Positions 55,497 to 63,360 of a stretch of DNA of 64,000 nt are shown here, in pieces. The stretch is from Pseudozobellia sp. WGM2 (GTDB lineage: Bacteria > Bacteroidota > Bacteroidia > Flavobacteriales > Flavobacteriaceae). A model generated the notes under the pieces. The model saw only the letters and a program-made list of their open reading frames with translations. It did not search any database and was not told where the DNA came from. The stretch is taken from positions 496,001 to 560,000 of the forward strand of contig NZ_JADNYK010000004.1 of NCBI RefSeq assembly GCF_017810075.1. The letters run 5' to 3'. The position numbers and the translations under genes are program-made. The first letter of the stretch is position 1; each line of letters begins with the position of its first letter.

Positions 55497-57923
55497 TTAA
55501 GTGTGTGAATATGATTTTTGAAATTTTTGTTTTACAAATTCCATGATGGCCGTTTCCATACAATTATGAGAACTATAAAACCGCATTATGCGGTCGTTCT
55601 CGTAGCCGTCAGTGAGATAAGCGGCATACACTTCGGGGGGAACTTCCAACCGAAAGATGTTGCTCTCCTTCCCTATCTTGATAAAGATCTCAGTGTATTT
55701 CCGCTGCCCTTTCAAGTCGTTCTTGATGGATTTCAATTGGTTCAGGTCATGACTAGAAAGGCTTAGCCTTTTGACCAATTCGGAGTACCCCTTTTCATTT
55801 CGAAGGCTATAAATGACCTGGGTATTTTCCAGGATACTTGCCGAAGTGGAATTACTTGGTAATTGGTTGATGGACTGAAGTATAATACCAATCGCCCCAT
55901 TTTGCTTTCGTATGGCCTGATAATAGAACTCGACACTTTCCAGTACGTTTTCAAACTTCAATTGCTTTGCGAACTCATCGAACAGGATAATCCCTTTTTC
56001 GGCACGGTTGCGCCAGATGGTCCGCTGAATGGCAGATTTGATAAGCTTCAACATTACGGAAAGGACTTCCTTGTTATCCTTCACTTCATCCAGTTCAAAA
56101 ACTATAAGTCGTTTCTCCTCGATTTTATAAGACTGGTCTTCACTTACCTCGAATAAAAAACTGTAAAGTCCGTCCCCTACATATTCCGACATGATGTGCA
56201 GAAAGTTTGTGGTATTGAAATAGGCCTTATCGATGCCCAAATCATCCAATAGGGTTTCTTTGTTCTGCTGAACGAAACTGTAAAAGGCCTCCAATGAATG
56301 GGTCTCGCTTGCATTGCGTTTGTAGTAATGCTGAAGGATTTTCTTCAATGCGACTTCTTGCGCTTTGGCGACCTTAAGACCCGAAGCAAAGAGCTCCAAA
56401 AGGAAGACGGTAAGATCTTCCAACCGCTCCGGGCTTAGGTCATGTAGACTATTGATATAAAAGGGATTGATGCCCAGGTTCTTTCCCTGTTCGTAGCGTA
56501 AGGTGATGTATTGATCTGGATAGAGCTTTGCAAACTTGGTATAACTCCCTCCCAAATCAATGATGACCAACCGCACCCCATTCTCAAAATATTGTCGAAG
56601 GATGTTGTTCGCCAAAAACGACTTGCCCTCTCCCGTGGGAGCAAAAATCGCAAAGTTCCGGGCCTTGATGCGCCGCTTCTTCTCGTCCCAAACATCCTTT
56701 AGTACGGGTATGTTATGTTGCCGGTCGTTGAAAATGATACCCGTAGCATCCGATTTGTAATTGGTATTGTTGATTAGCAGACAAAGTGAATGCTTCAGAT
56801 CGGTAACATATAGATCTTCGTCGGAGAAGTTTGAAATATGACAACAATAACTATTCAATAAATAGTGCTTCCGCTCCTCCCCTTTTGGATAATACGGTAT
56901 GATATCAAGTTCCTTGAACTCCGTTTTGATTCGAGAAGTAATTTTACTTAAATCAGCCAGGCGTTCGCTCCAAAAAACCACATTGAGATGACCTCGAACG
57001 ATTCGGGCATTATCGTCCTGGTTGATTTGGTCCAGAATGGTACTGATTTTACCATGTACGACCTTGTTCTGCGTACCGAAGTTGGAACTTTTGCTCAGTT
57101 CTTCTAAACGCCTTTCCAACAGTTTTCTCCATTTATGCTTATCGTCTAAATAGATAACTTGGTTAACGATATGGTTTTCGTTCAGATTTAGCCCTAATCC
57201 ATCGATAAACCCCTGATGGAAAACAAAATCGTCGGAAGTAAAAGCATCATTGGTTTTGCTGCTACTAACCGTATCACCAAAACATAATTCGTTGTTAACG
57301 GCCAGTACATCAAAATAATGATTGCCTATTTGGGCATGGTCTTTATTGAGGACAATGTCGGTATCAAACCCCCGATTGAACCCATTGAAATAGGTGTCGG
57401 TCAACAAAAGGATTTCATTTTCCTTAAGTGGTGTAAAATCAAGTTTATAGCTGTTGTTGAGAAAACCGACCGCATCGCGAACGGCAGCCGTAAAACTTTC
57501 TACGGCTTCCGTCATTTTTTCAGGAATGGCTTTTGAAATTCTTTTAAACGGGTTTACATATTTTGATTTGTTGAGCCCTCTGTTCTTGGGCCACACGAAG
57601 AAGAGATACGATTGATGTGAAATGTTTACCCTGCCCTTAAAATGTTGATGGGTAGCCCTTTCCAAGAATGTAGTATTCGGTAAACGTTCGGCTGAATAGT
57701 GCAGCTTTTGATAAATGTCCTGTTTATGGATAACCGTTCCGGCCGGCAGCGATTTCAGGGCTTGAAACCAACTGCCGTGCAAGTCCTCAAAATCGGTTTC
57801 CGATAAGGAATAGACCTCCGGTAAATCTGCCTTATAACACAATACCAGGTTACCATTATTGGAAAAGACCAGATTGTCCTGAATATCCACTATCGGATAA
57901 TTTTGGGTAAGATTAATCCTCAT
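55497..57923 (-). CDS. traG: VirB4-type conjugation ATPase TraG
   Basis: Energises the transfer channel. N-terminal CagE/TrbE-like region, then Walker A IFAPTGEGKSFLANNIL and Walker B-like KGIILFDEFAKQLKF. The sensor-type motifs AIGIILQSINQLPSN and NTQVIYSLRN follow. At 808 residues it is normal for this family. It overlaps traF by 11 nt and lies before the TraI-position gene. Distinct from the coupling ATPase at 29388-30962. Confidence 0.9.
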   Translation of the reverse strand: MRINLTQNYPIVDIQDNLVFSNNGNLVLCYKADLPEVYSLSETDFEDLHGSWFQALKSLPAGTVIHKQDIYQKLHYSAERLPNTTFLERATHQHFKGRVNISHQSYLFFVWPKNRGLNKSKYVNPFKRISKAIPEKMTEAVESFTAAVRDAVGFLNNSYKLDFTPLKENEILLLTDTYFNGFNRGFDTDIVLNKDHAQIGNHYFDVLAVNNELCFGDTVSSSKTNDAFTSDDFVFHQGFIDGLGLNLNENHIVNQVIYLDDKHKWRKLLERRLEELSKSSNFGTQNKVVHGKISTILDQINQDDNARIVRGHLNVVFWSERLADLSKITSRIKTEFKELDIIPYYPKGEERKHYLLNSYCCHISNFSDEDLYVTDLKHSLCLLINNTNYKSDATGIIFNDRQHNIPVLKDVWDEKKRRIKARNFAIFAPTGEGKSFLANNILRQYFENGVRLVIIDLGGSYTKFAKLYPDQYITLRYEQGKNLGINPFYINSLHDLSPERLEDLTVFLLELFASGLKVAKAQEVALKKILQHYYKRNASETHSLEAFYSFVQQNKETLLDDLGIDKAYFNTTNFLHIMSEYVGDGLYSFLFEVSEDQSYKIEEKRLIVFELDEVKDNKEVLSVMLKLIKSAIQRTIWRNRAEKGIILFDEFAKQLKFENVLESVEFYYQAIRKQNGAIGIILQSINQLPSNSTSASILENTQVIYSLRNEKGYSELVKRLSLSSHDLNQLKSIKNDLKGQRKYTEIFIKIGKESNIFRLEVPPEVYAAYLTDGYENDRIMRFYSSHNCMETAIMEFVKQKFQKSYSHT

Positions 57924-58194
57924 AACAAAGCGCAGTTGTTTTTTTGTTGGAAATGGCCCTCGGAAAAACCTTTTGAAGGTGCAGTATATGTGGTTGATGC
58001 GTTACTTTTAGAAGCAACACATACAACGTAATATTGACACCTAGGCCACCCACAACCAAAAGGAAGCTGAAAGAGAATATGATCACCAAAAGCGAACCGA
58101 TAATCGCCGCCATTTGTAATGCGAACAAGGAAACGGGAAGTCCAAATATCAATGCCCGTTTTCGAATGTTGCGGTAAATTGGGTAACTCTTCAT
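57913..58194 (-). CDS. traF: conjugative transposon protein TraF (DUF4133)
   Basis: 93 residues with two adjacent TM segments (near 23-65, MAAIIGSLLVIIFSFSFLLV) and a short basic tail. DUF4133, VirB3-like. It overlaps traE by 1 nt and traG by 11 nt. Confidence 0.85.
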   Translation of the reverse strand: MKSYPIYRNIRKRALIFGLPVSLFALQMAAIIGSLLVIIFSFSFLLVVGGLGVNITLYVLLLKVTHQPHILHLQKVFPRAISNKKTTALCYED

Positions 58195-58481
58195 TATACG
58201 ACTAGTGTTATCAGATAGGTAAAGATGCCCACCACGGCACCGGCTATAAGTACAAATACCAAAACACGGGTAATCCCTTTTTTAAGGTCAGCGTTTTCAC
58301 CAAAGAAATGTCCGGCATTGAACAGGAAACCTACCAGGAAAATGACCCCGAGAATAATGGGGAAAATGGTACGTATGGTATCGGAGATGTCGTTGACCGA
58401 ATCTTCGATACCACCAATTTGGGCATAAGTAGGGGCCGTTGCCAACAGCAACAACCAGAGTACTTTGTTTATTCTTTTCAT
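58194..58481 (-). CDS. traE: conjugative transposon protein TraE (DUF4134)
   Basis: Pilin-like VirB2-type subunit: signal peptide, then a short loop and two TM segments (TIFPIILGVIFLVGFLFNAG; VLVFVLIAGAVVGIFTYL). I use ATG at 58481; the GTG at 58484 adds one residue. It is the first gene of the tra run and overlaps traF by 1 nt. Promoter expected in the 185-bp gap to the divergent amidase. Confidence 0.85.
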   Translation of the reverse strand: MKRINKVLWLLLLATAPTYAQIGGIEDSVNDISDTIRTIFPIILGVIFLVGFLFNAGHFFGENADLKKGITRVLVFVLIAGAVVGIFTYLITLVV

Positions 58482-58666
58482 CACTATTCGTTTTAGTGCC
58501 AGGAGAAGGCGGTTGATATATTGTTATTGACGAATTTGAAATGAAAAGGAAGGAATGCAGAGAATAGGATAAAAATTAACAGTCTGGAACGTTAAAATTT
58601 TTTGGATTTTAAATCAATCGTTCAAATCGATGAAAATTGTGCAACACGCACTTAAATTTTTAGCGA

Positions 58667-59299
58667 ATGAAAAGCTATTGCTTTTACGTATTGATTTGGA
58701 CAATGTCAGCCGGTTTACATTGTGTATCAGGACAAGAAAAATGTCTAAAACCCATTGTTATTATTGACCCTGGTCATGGTGGTTCTGATACTGGCGCGAT
58801 TGGCACCAATGGCCTGAAGGAAAAAGAGGTGGTCATGAATATTGCTAAAGAAATAGTTAGGCTTAACCGAGCACTGTTCAATGATTCATTGGAAATATAT
58901 CTTACCCGATACTCGGACACCCTAATTTCCTTAGGAGATAGAACCAAACTCGCAAAGGACCTAAAAGCCGATGTGTTTGTTTCTATTCATTGCAATCAAG
59001 CTGTTCGAAAAGCAGCACAGGGAATTGAAGTCTATGTAAAGCAGGGCGATACCCGATCTGAATTTTTGGCTGAGCAATTTGCATTTGGTCTTACCGAAAA
59101 ACTAGGCTTTAAAAATCGTGGGGTAAAATATGCCAATTTTCAAGTGCTCCGGGAAACGACCATTTGTCCTGCTGTTCTATTAGAACTTGGGTTTTTATCT
59201 AATTTGGAAGAAGCGCAACATTACGAAAAAGGGCACAGTCTCACTGGTTTTGCGCTTTTAATTTTAGAGATGCTTATTAAATTTTCAAAACATGTTTGA
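58667..59299 (+). CDS. N-acetylmuramoyl-L-alanine amidase (amidase 3), secreted
   Basis: Zinc peptidoglycan amidase: IVIIDPGHGGSDTGAIG holds the first His, KEKEVVMNIAKEI a zinc Glu, VSIHCNQA the second His, and LLELGFLSN the catalytic Glu. Signal peptide in the first 22 residues (FYVLIWTMSAGLHCVSG). At 210 residues it consists of little more than the catalytic domain. It diverges from traE, so it may open peptidoglycan for channel assembly. Overlapped at its end by a 39-residue frame. Confidence 0.9.
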   Translation: MKSYCFYVLIWTMSAGLHCVSGQEKCLKPIVIIDPGHGGSDTGAIGTNGLKEKEVVMNIAKEIVRLNRALFNDSLEIYLTRYSDTLISLGDRTKLAKDLKADVFVSIHCNQAVRKAAQGIEVYVKQGDTRSEFLAEQFAFGLTEKLGFKNRGVKYANFQVLRETTICPAVLLELGFLSNLEEAQHYEKGHSLTGFALLILEMLIKFSKHV

Positions 59300-59411
59300 A
59301 ATCACAAAATATATGGCAGCATTATTAAGGGAAATTTTATTTAAATACATAGCTAATTTTTCCAAAATATTCAGTAAAACTCAAGAAACTTCAAAAAAGG
59401 CGGAAGATTAG
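59292..59411 (+). CDS. small overlapping ORF after the amidase (39 aa)
   Basis: ATG at 59292 overlaps the amidase stop by 8 nt, and the frame runs 39 codons: MFEITKYMAALLREILFKYI then ANFSKIFSKTQETSKKAED. The first 28 residues form an amphipathic or weakly membrane-active helix with a Lys/Glu tail. Coupled start and sensible composition support it, but there is no homologue I know. Tentative. Confidence 0.35.
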   Translation: MFEITKYMAALLREILFKYIANFSKIFSKTQETSKKAED

Positions 59412-59527
59412 GGTTCCTATTAGATGCGTATTTTACAAATCTTCATAAGTAGAAACTCATGCTTTGCAAAATTTTACAACCATTCTTCAAGACTCAAAGG
59501 AATATTTATTTTTCTTGGGTCTGTAAA

Positions 59528-60793
59528 TTAAACTCTGTCCGGTCTTTCAATTCCTCCGGGGCTAGCCCCGGAGGAATTGGTTTTTAGGGAAAGGGGTATC
59601 CGCTCCCCAAATTTAATATAAAGCTGCTGGATTACAAGGCTCCAGTTCTGCAGGGGCGATGTCCATTTTTTCTCAATGTTCCTGGTGGCCAGGTATACCA
59701 GCTTCAAGAGGGCCATGTCGTTGGTAAAGGCCCCTTTGGTCTTGGTCACCTTGCGCACCTGGCGGTGGAAGCCCTCCACGGCGTTGGTGGTATAGATGAG
59801 CCTCCTGATCGGCGCGGTGTACTGGAAGTACTGCGAGAGTTCCTCCCAATTGTTCTGCCAGGACTCGATGACCACCGGATATTTCTTGCCCCACTTTTCC
59901 CCGAGGGCCAACAGTTCGTCCTCGGCCGTTTCCTTGTTCGTCGCCCGGTAGACCAGCTTAAGGTCGCGAAGGAACTCCTTTTGGTCCTTCGAGGCGACAT
60001 ACCGCAGGGAATTGCGTATCTGGTGCACGATGCACTTCTGCACCTGGGCCTTGGGGAAAATGCCCGTTATGGCCTCGGTAAAGCCCTTGAGGTTGTCCGT
60101 ACAGGCGATAAGGATGTCCTCCAGTCCGCGGTTGTTCAGGTCGGTGAGCACCGACAGCCAGAAATTGGCCCCTTCGCTCTCGGATATGTACATGCCCAGG
60201 ACCTCCTTGTACCCCTCCTTGTTGATGCCAAGTATATTGTAAAGGGCCCTGTGCTCGATCTTGCCCTCGACCTTCACCTTGTAGTGCATCGCATCGAGCC
60301 ATACGATGCAGTAGAGCGGCTCCAGGGGGCGGTTCTGCCATGCCTTGACGTCGGGTATTATCCTATCGGTGATCTGGCTTAAAACGGTATGGGAGATCTC
60401 CGTATCGTACATCTCCCTGATGTGGGCCGAGATGTCGCGGTAGCTCATCCCGAGGCCGTAGAGGCCTATGATCTTCTCCGAGAGGTTGTCCGCCAAAATG
60501 GTCTGGCGCTTTTTGACGAGTTCCGGTTCAAAGCTGCTTTGACGGTCCTGGGGCGTCTCGATGTCGAAGGTGCCGAAACCGCTCTTTAGCCTCTTCTTTC
60601 CCTTCCCGTTGCGCTTGTTGCCCTTGGCACGCTGATCTTCGTCCAAATGGGACGCCATTTCCGCCTCCAGGGCCTTCTCGATCACATTCTTCAGCATGGG
60701 GGCGAATGCGCCTCCCTCGCCGAAAAGGTTCTTGCCGTTCATAAACTGGTCAAGTACCTTTTTTTCGAATTCCGTTTGTTCTTTCTTTGTCAT
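59528..60793 (-). CDS. IS256-family (mutator-type) transposase
   Basis: 421-residue DDE transposase. The three acidic residues fall in YCIVWLDAMHYKVKVEG (first Asp), ILIACTDNLKGFTEAI (second Asp) and NAVEGFHRQVRKVTK (Glu). The conserved KCIVHQIRNSLRYV block lies between them. The N-terminus opens MTKKEQTEFEKKVLDQFMNG. The reading frame is intact, so the copy may be active. The last codons include the palindrome at 59548-59579. Confidence 0.95.
   Translation of the reverse strand: MTKKEQTEFEKKVLDQFMNGKNLFGEGGAFAPMLKNVIEKALEAEMASHLDEDQRAKGNKRNGKGKKRLKSGFGTFDIETPQDRQSSFEPELVKKRQTILADNLSEKIIGLYGLGMSYRDISAHIREMYDTEISHTVLSQITDRIIPDVKAWQNRPLEPLYCIVWLDAMHYKVKVEGKIEHRALYNILGINKEGYKEVLGMYISESEGANFWLSVLTDLNNRGLEDILIACTDNLKGFTEAITGIFPKAQVQKCIVHQIRNSLRYVASKDQKEFLRDLKLVYRATNKETAEDELLALGEKWGKKYPVVIESWQNNWEELSQYFQYTAPIRRLIYTTNAVEGFHRQVRKVTKTKGAFTNDMALLKLVYLATRNIEKKWTSPLQNWSLVIQQLYIKFGERIPLSLKTNSSGASPGGIERPDRV
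59548..59579. repeat. 32-bp perfect palindrome at the IS256 transposase end
   Basis: Arms of 15 bp (59548-59562 and 59565-59579), beginning CAATTCC and rich in GC, around a central TA. The hairpin is inside the last transposase codons and a few bp from the left inverted repeat. It likely stops transcription entering from outside, or shapes the element end; both are inference. Confidence 0.75.
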
Positions 60794-60831
60794 GGTTCTG
60801 TCTGAATAAAAGTAAAACTTAAAATCTTTTT

Positions 60832-61881
60832 TCAGACAGAGTTCAGTTTACACCCTCTTTTTCTTCTAATATTCGCTTTCGCAACTGCAAGACCAACACT
60901 CGTCAAGGTCATTTTTTTCATTGAACTTGTATTCCAAAATAAAATTAACTCACTCATTTTTCCTTTGTCAAACGATTCCAGTATCTGAATAAGTTCTTTA
61001 TCATTTATTGAACCTCTAAGAAATAGCGTTTTTGACTTTGCAAAGTCTCTTTCACAATGCAATGATACTAGGATATCGCGTAAATGATTTTCATTTCTTG
61101 CGTGAAAATTATATTTTGAATCGTTTAAAGAGCTATTGACAATTATCTTTTCACTTTTATAATATTCAAATTTGTCTTCCCCAAGGCTTTTTCTAAAATC
61201 ACTATAACTAAAACCTTTGGTAAAGAGCTTTGTGTAGTTGGCTCTAAACAAATGTTGGATATTTTCTACTTGTTGATACACTATACATCCGCTAAATTCA
61301 AGATGAAACAATAGTGATTCTTGACGTTGGAAAGTGGAAATAAATGGTGTCAAATAGTGTTTAATGAAATCTTTTAATTTTTTATGCGTTAAAACATCAT
61401 CCTTTTCAAAATATCTCAGTAGGAATATCAGACTGAGTACATTCATTTGTTCTATCGTTAGTTTTGAAACTATCGATATGCTTTCATCTAATACGATTTG
61501 CATCAAACTTCTATGATTGTTTTGTGCTCTCTCAACCAGAATATCAACTAGTATATGAGATAATTCTTTTTCTCCCGTTTTAGCGTATTCTTTTTGAACA
61601 TTGTAAAGTGAATATTGAAATCCTGGATTTTCCAAACTACTTAAAGAATTTGGACTGATTTTTTGTAAGTTTATCAAAAAGTCATCTACAATTTCTTCTG
61701 CTCTTTTTTTGGCGGTTATGGTAGCTTTATTTGATAGTTCTAGAAAATTTGATTTAAAAACATCAAGGGCTATCGCTTTGGCATCTGAATAACTTATACC
61801 ATTATTAATAATTATAGACTCCCCCTGTAAATTGGTTGAGTCATTTGCCCCTACCTGATTTTTTTTATTTGAGCCAAGCAT
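60832..61881 (-). CDS. LPO_1073/Vpar_1526-like protein, 3' end altered by IS256
   Basis: 349 residues. An N-terminal motif NQVGANDSTNLQGESIIIN (residues 8-26) precedes a helical domain beginning ISYSDAKAIALDVFKSNFLE, which I recall from the LPO_1073/Vpar_1526 family, role unknown. The last seven residues (CKLNSV and the TGA stop) come from the IS256 inverted repeat, so the natural C-terminus is lost or changed by an unknown amount. It starts 5 nt after the small TM gene, with which it shares the motif. The motif resembles bacterial amyloid signalling motifs (RHIM-like), so a prion-like effector or receptor role is possible; this is inference. Confidence 0.7.
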   Translation of the reverse strand: MLGSNKKNQVGANDSTNLQGESIIINNGISYSDAKAIALDVFKSNFLELSNKATITAKKRAEEIVDDFLINLQKISPNSLSSLENPGFQYSLYNVQKEYAKTGEKELSHILVDILVERAQNNHRSLMQIVLDESISIVSKLTIEQMNVLSLIFLLRYFEKDDVLTHKKLKDFIKHYLTPFISTFQRQESLLFHLEFSGCIVYQQVENIQHLFRANYTKLFTKGFSYSDFRKSLGEDKFEYYKSEKIIVNSSLNDSKYNFHARNENHLRDILVSLHCERDFAKSKTLFLRGSINDKELIQILESFDKGKMSELILFWNTSSMKKMTLTSVGLAVAKANIRRKRGCKLNSV

Positions 61882-61886
61882 TCTCT

Positions 61887-62057
61887 TTAATTAATATTTA
61901 TATCGCCACCAGCTTGTAAGTTAGTTGAGTTTTTACCTCCCTTCTGCATTTGTTCTTTATTTCTCTTCTTTCTCCTTATTAGGTAATAGCCAAACCCAAT
62001 AATAGAAATGCCTAAACCGCTGAAAAGCCAATCCTTATTCTCTATTATCCAATCCAT
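61887..62057 (-). CDS. single-TM small protein with STNLQAGGD motif (56 aa)
   Basis: Opens MDWIIENKDWLFSGLGISII and has one TM at residues 11-27, then a basic stretch (RRKKRNKEQ) and the C-terminal motif QKGGKNSTNLQAGGDININ. The motif matches that at the start of the next gene: xGxxSTNLQ(A/G)G, then a short run of I and N. An in-frame ATG at 62057, the stop at 61887-61889 and the 5-nt gap to the next gene argue for a real operon. It could be a membrane effector that is switched on when the motif aggregates; that is inference. Confidence 0.6.
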   Translation of the reverse strand: MDWIIENKDWLFSGLGISIIGFGYYLIRRKKRNKEQMQKGGKNSTNLQAGGDININ

Positions 62058-62277
62058 TTCTAAATAATTTATTTAAAAATAGAAAATTATTCATCAATCG
62101 ATATGTAGAACTAAATGCCAGATTTAATAATTCATTGATCACTAGTGAATATTTAAATAAAAGCAATGAAGTGATTTATCCTTTTTTATATTGAAAGAGA
62201 GGGTTGCGGATATTTGTGTTGTGAAACATAAATAAATCCAAAAACAACCCCTTATAAAAATAGTATTTGACAGAGAT

Positions 62278-62622
62278 ATGATAGAAAACGAGATATTGCG
62301 ATATATTCCCAAGGTAAGCCGAGGATTTCCCCCTACGATGTGGTTGCACGAGGATGTGAACGCGATCCTAGACAAACTGAAGACGGGGGTTCACTGGCAT
62401 TTGCTCCCGGTCGGCTCATTTTTCGGGAAAAAGGCCCTAAGCTGGCAATCGGTCTACCACCATTTTCGAAAATGGAGCGTATCCAATGCGTGGATGGACA
62501 GCTACCACTCATTGCGGAACAGTTTCGATACGACGAGCCAAAGCTGGAAAGGATTCAACTATCTGGCTTTAATAGTTATAGCCCTGAAAAAACTCAAGAA
62601 TAAAATCAACAAAAAAGTTTAA
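62278..62622 (+). pseudogene. IS5-type transposase with internal deletion
   Basis: The first 70 residues (IPKVSRGFPPTMWLHEDVNA through LLPVGSFFGKKALSWQSVYHHFRKW) resemble the N-terminus of IS5/IS427-type transposases. The last 35 (SQSWKGFNYLALIVIALKKL) resemble their extreme C-terminus. The middle with the DDE catalytic residues is missing, so 114 residues remain of roughly 250-300. The frame is open because the deletion stayed in phase. It cannot be active on its own. Inverted repeats were not found by eye. Confidence 0.7.
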
Positions 62623-62644
62623 ATCACTTATACGATAAAGTTCA

Positions 62645-62980
62645 TTATTTTTTTCTGGTATAGTACTTAATATGATTTCCCTTCTTTGGAAAGCCAAAGC
62701 AATGCCAGTTTTTGGCATCTTGGCAAAATGTAAAAAGAAGTAGCCCATTAAAACGTATTGGTTCATGTTCGTACATTACTGAGACATACTTACCATTGCT
62801 AATGACCATGGTGCATTTGGCAATGACATCATCTTCCCATTTCATATTTTGATCTGCCAAAGCCATGTGAACATTGCTCAGTATATCCTCCGATATGTAT
62901 CTTTTAATTGTTAGTCCTTCAATGAGATGCAATGTACGCATGCCAATATTGATTGTGCGTATGTCCTGATTCTGTTTCAT
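62645..62980 (-). CDS. hypothetical protein (111 aa) next to YedK gene
   Basis: I chose Met at 62980 because it forms an ATGA overlap with the stop of the upstream gene; an ATG at 63001 would overlap by 25 nt. The product begins MKQNQDIRTINIGMRTLHLI and has CTMVISNGKYVSVMYEHEPI and FGFPKKGNHIKYY. No TM or known domain. It and the following gene are transcribed away from the YedK-type gene. Unrecognised. Confidence 0.5.
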   Translation of the reverse strand: MKQNQDIRTINIGMRTLHLIEGLTIKRYISEDILSNVHMALADQNMKWEDDVIAKCTMVISNGKYVSVMYEHEPIRFNGLLLFTFCQDAKNWHCFGFPKKGNHIKYYTRKK

Positions 62981-63237
62981 TGCAAACGAACCCTTACCCA
63001 ACCCGAATCAGGTAAATCATATCGGTCAATGACCATTAGCCCCCAAACGCCTTTTTGAGGGTAATTATACTTTAACATCGTATTGCTATCCCCTGCCTCT
63101 ATGTAGAACAGAGCCAGTCTTTTTGGAAAGTTTAAATGCTTATTTTCGCATTCCGTACGCAGTCGGTGCTCCCCTATTTCCTTCAATAAATGCTTAATGG
63201 CATACCTGTCATAATTTCTAAAAACAACATCCCTCAT
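62977..63237 (-). CDS. hypothetical protein (86 aa), first of a coupled pair
   Basis: Begins MRDVVFRNYDRYAIKHLLKE and ends LPDSGWVRVRLQ. A TTG start at 63324 would add 29 AT-rich residues with little sign of coding, so I prefer the ATG at 63237. Basic and soluble-looking. It lies divergent from the YedK-type gene 123 bp away and overlaps the next gene by 4 nt. Unrecognised. Confidence 0.5.
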   Translation of the reverse strand: MRDVVFRNYDRYAIKHLLKEIGEHRLRTECENKHLNFPKRLALFYIEAGDSNTMLKYNYPQKGVWGLMVIDRYDLPDSGWVRVRLQ

Positions 63238-63360
63238 CAAACTCTTAATTATTGGATTATTTCCTTTTTTATGGAATATTTCCAAATATAAAAAATGATT
63301 TTTTGTATATTTCAACTTTAACAATCTTCCGTTAAATTAGTGTCCCATAAAGTATCTGTT

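Larger units (their letters stand above)
59523..60851 (-). mobile_element. IS256-family insertion sequence with imperfect terminal repeats
   Basis: The ends carry GTAAATTAAACTCTGTCCG (59523-59541) and, on the opposite strand, GTAAACTGAACTCTGTCTG (60833-60851). They agree at 16 of 19 positions and enclose the transposase gene. Coding and base composition are markedly more GC-rich than the surrounding AT-rich DNA, a sign of recent arrival. I could not find a clean 8-9 bp target duplication. The right repeat supplies the stop codon of the neighbouring gene. Confidence 0.85.

Noticed and set aside
59673-60589. Long open frames on both strands inside the IS256 transposase gene
   Set aside because: They are out-of-phase shadows of a GC-rich gene whose transposase motifs are complete in the chosen frame.
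62340-62603. 87-codon frame overlapping the IS5-type remnant
   Set aside because: The remnant frame has clear transposase homology; this one gives Arg/Pro-rich nonsense.
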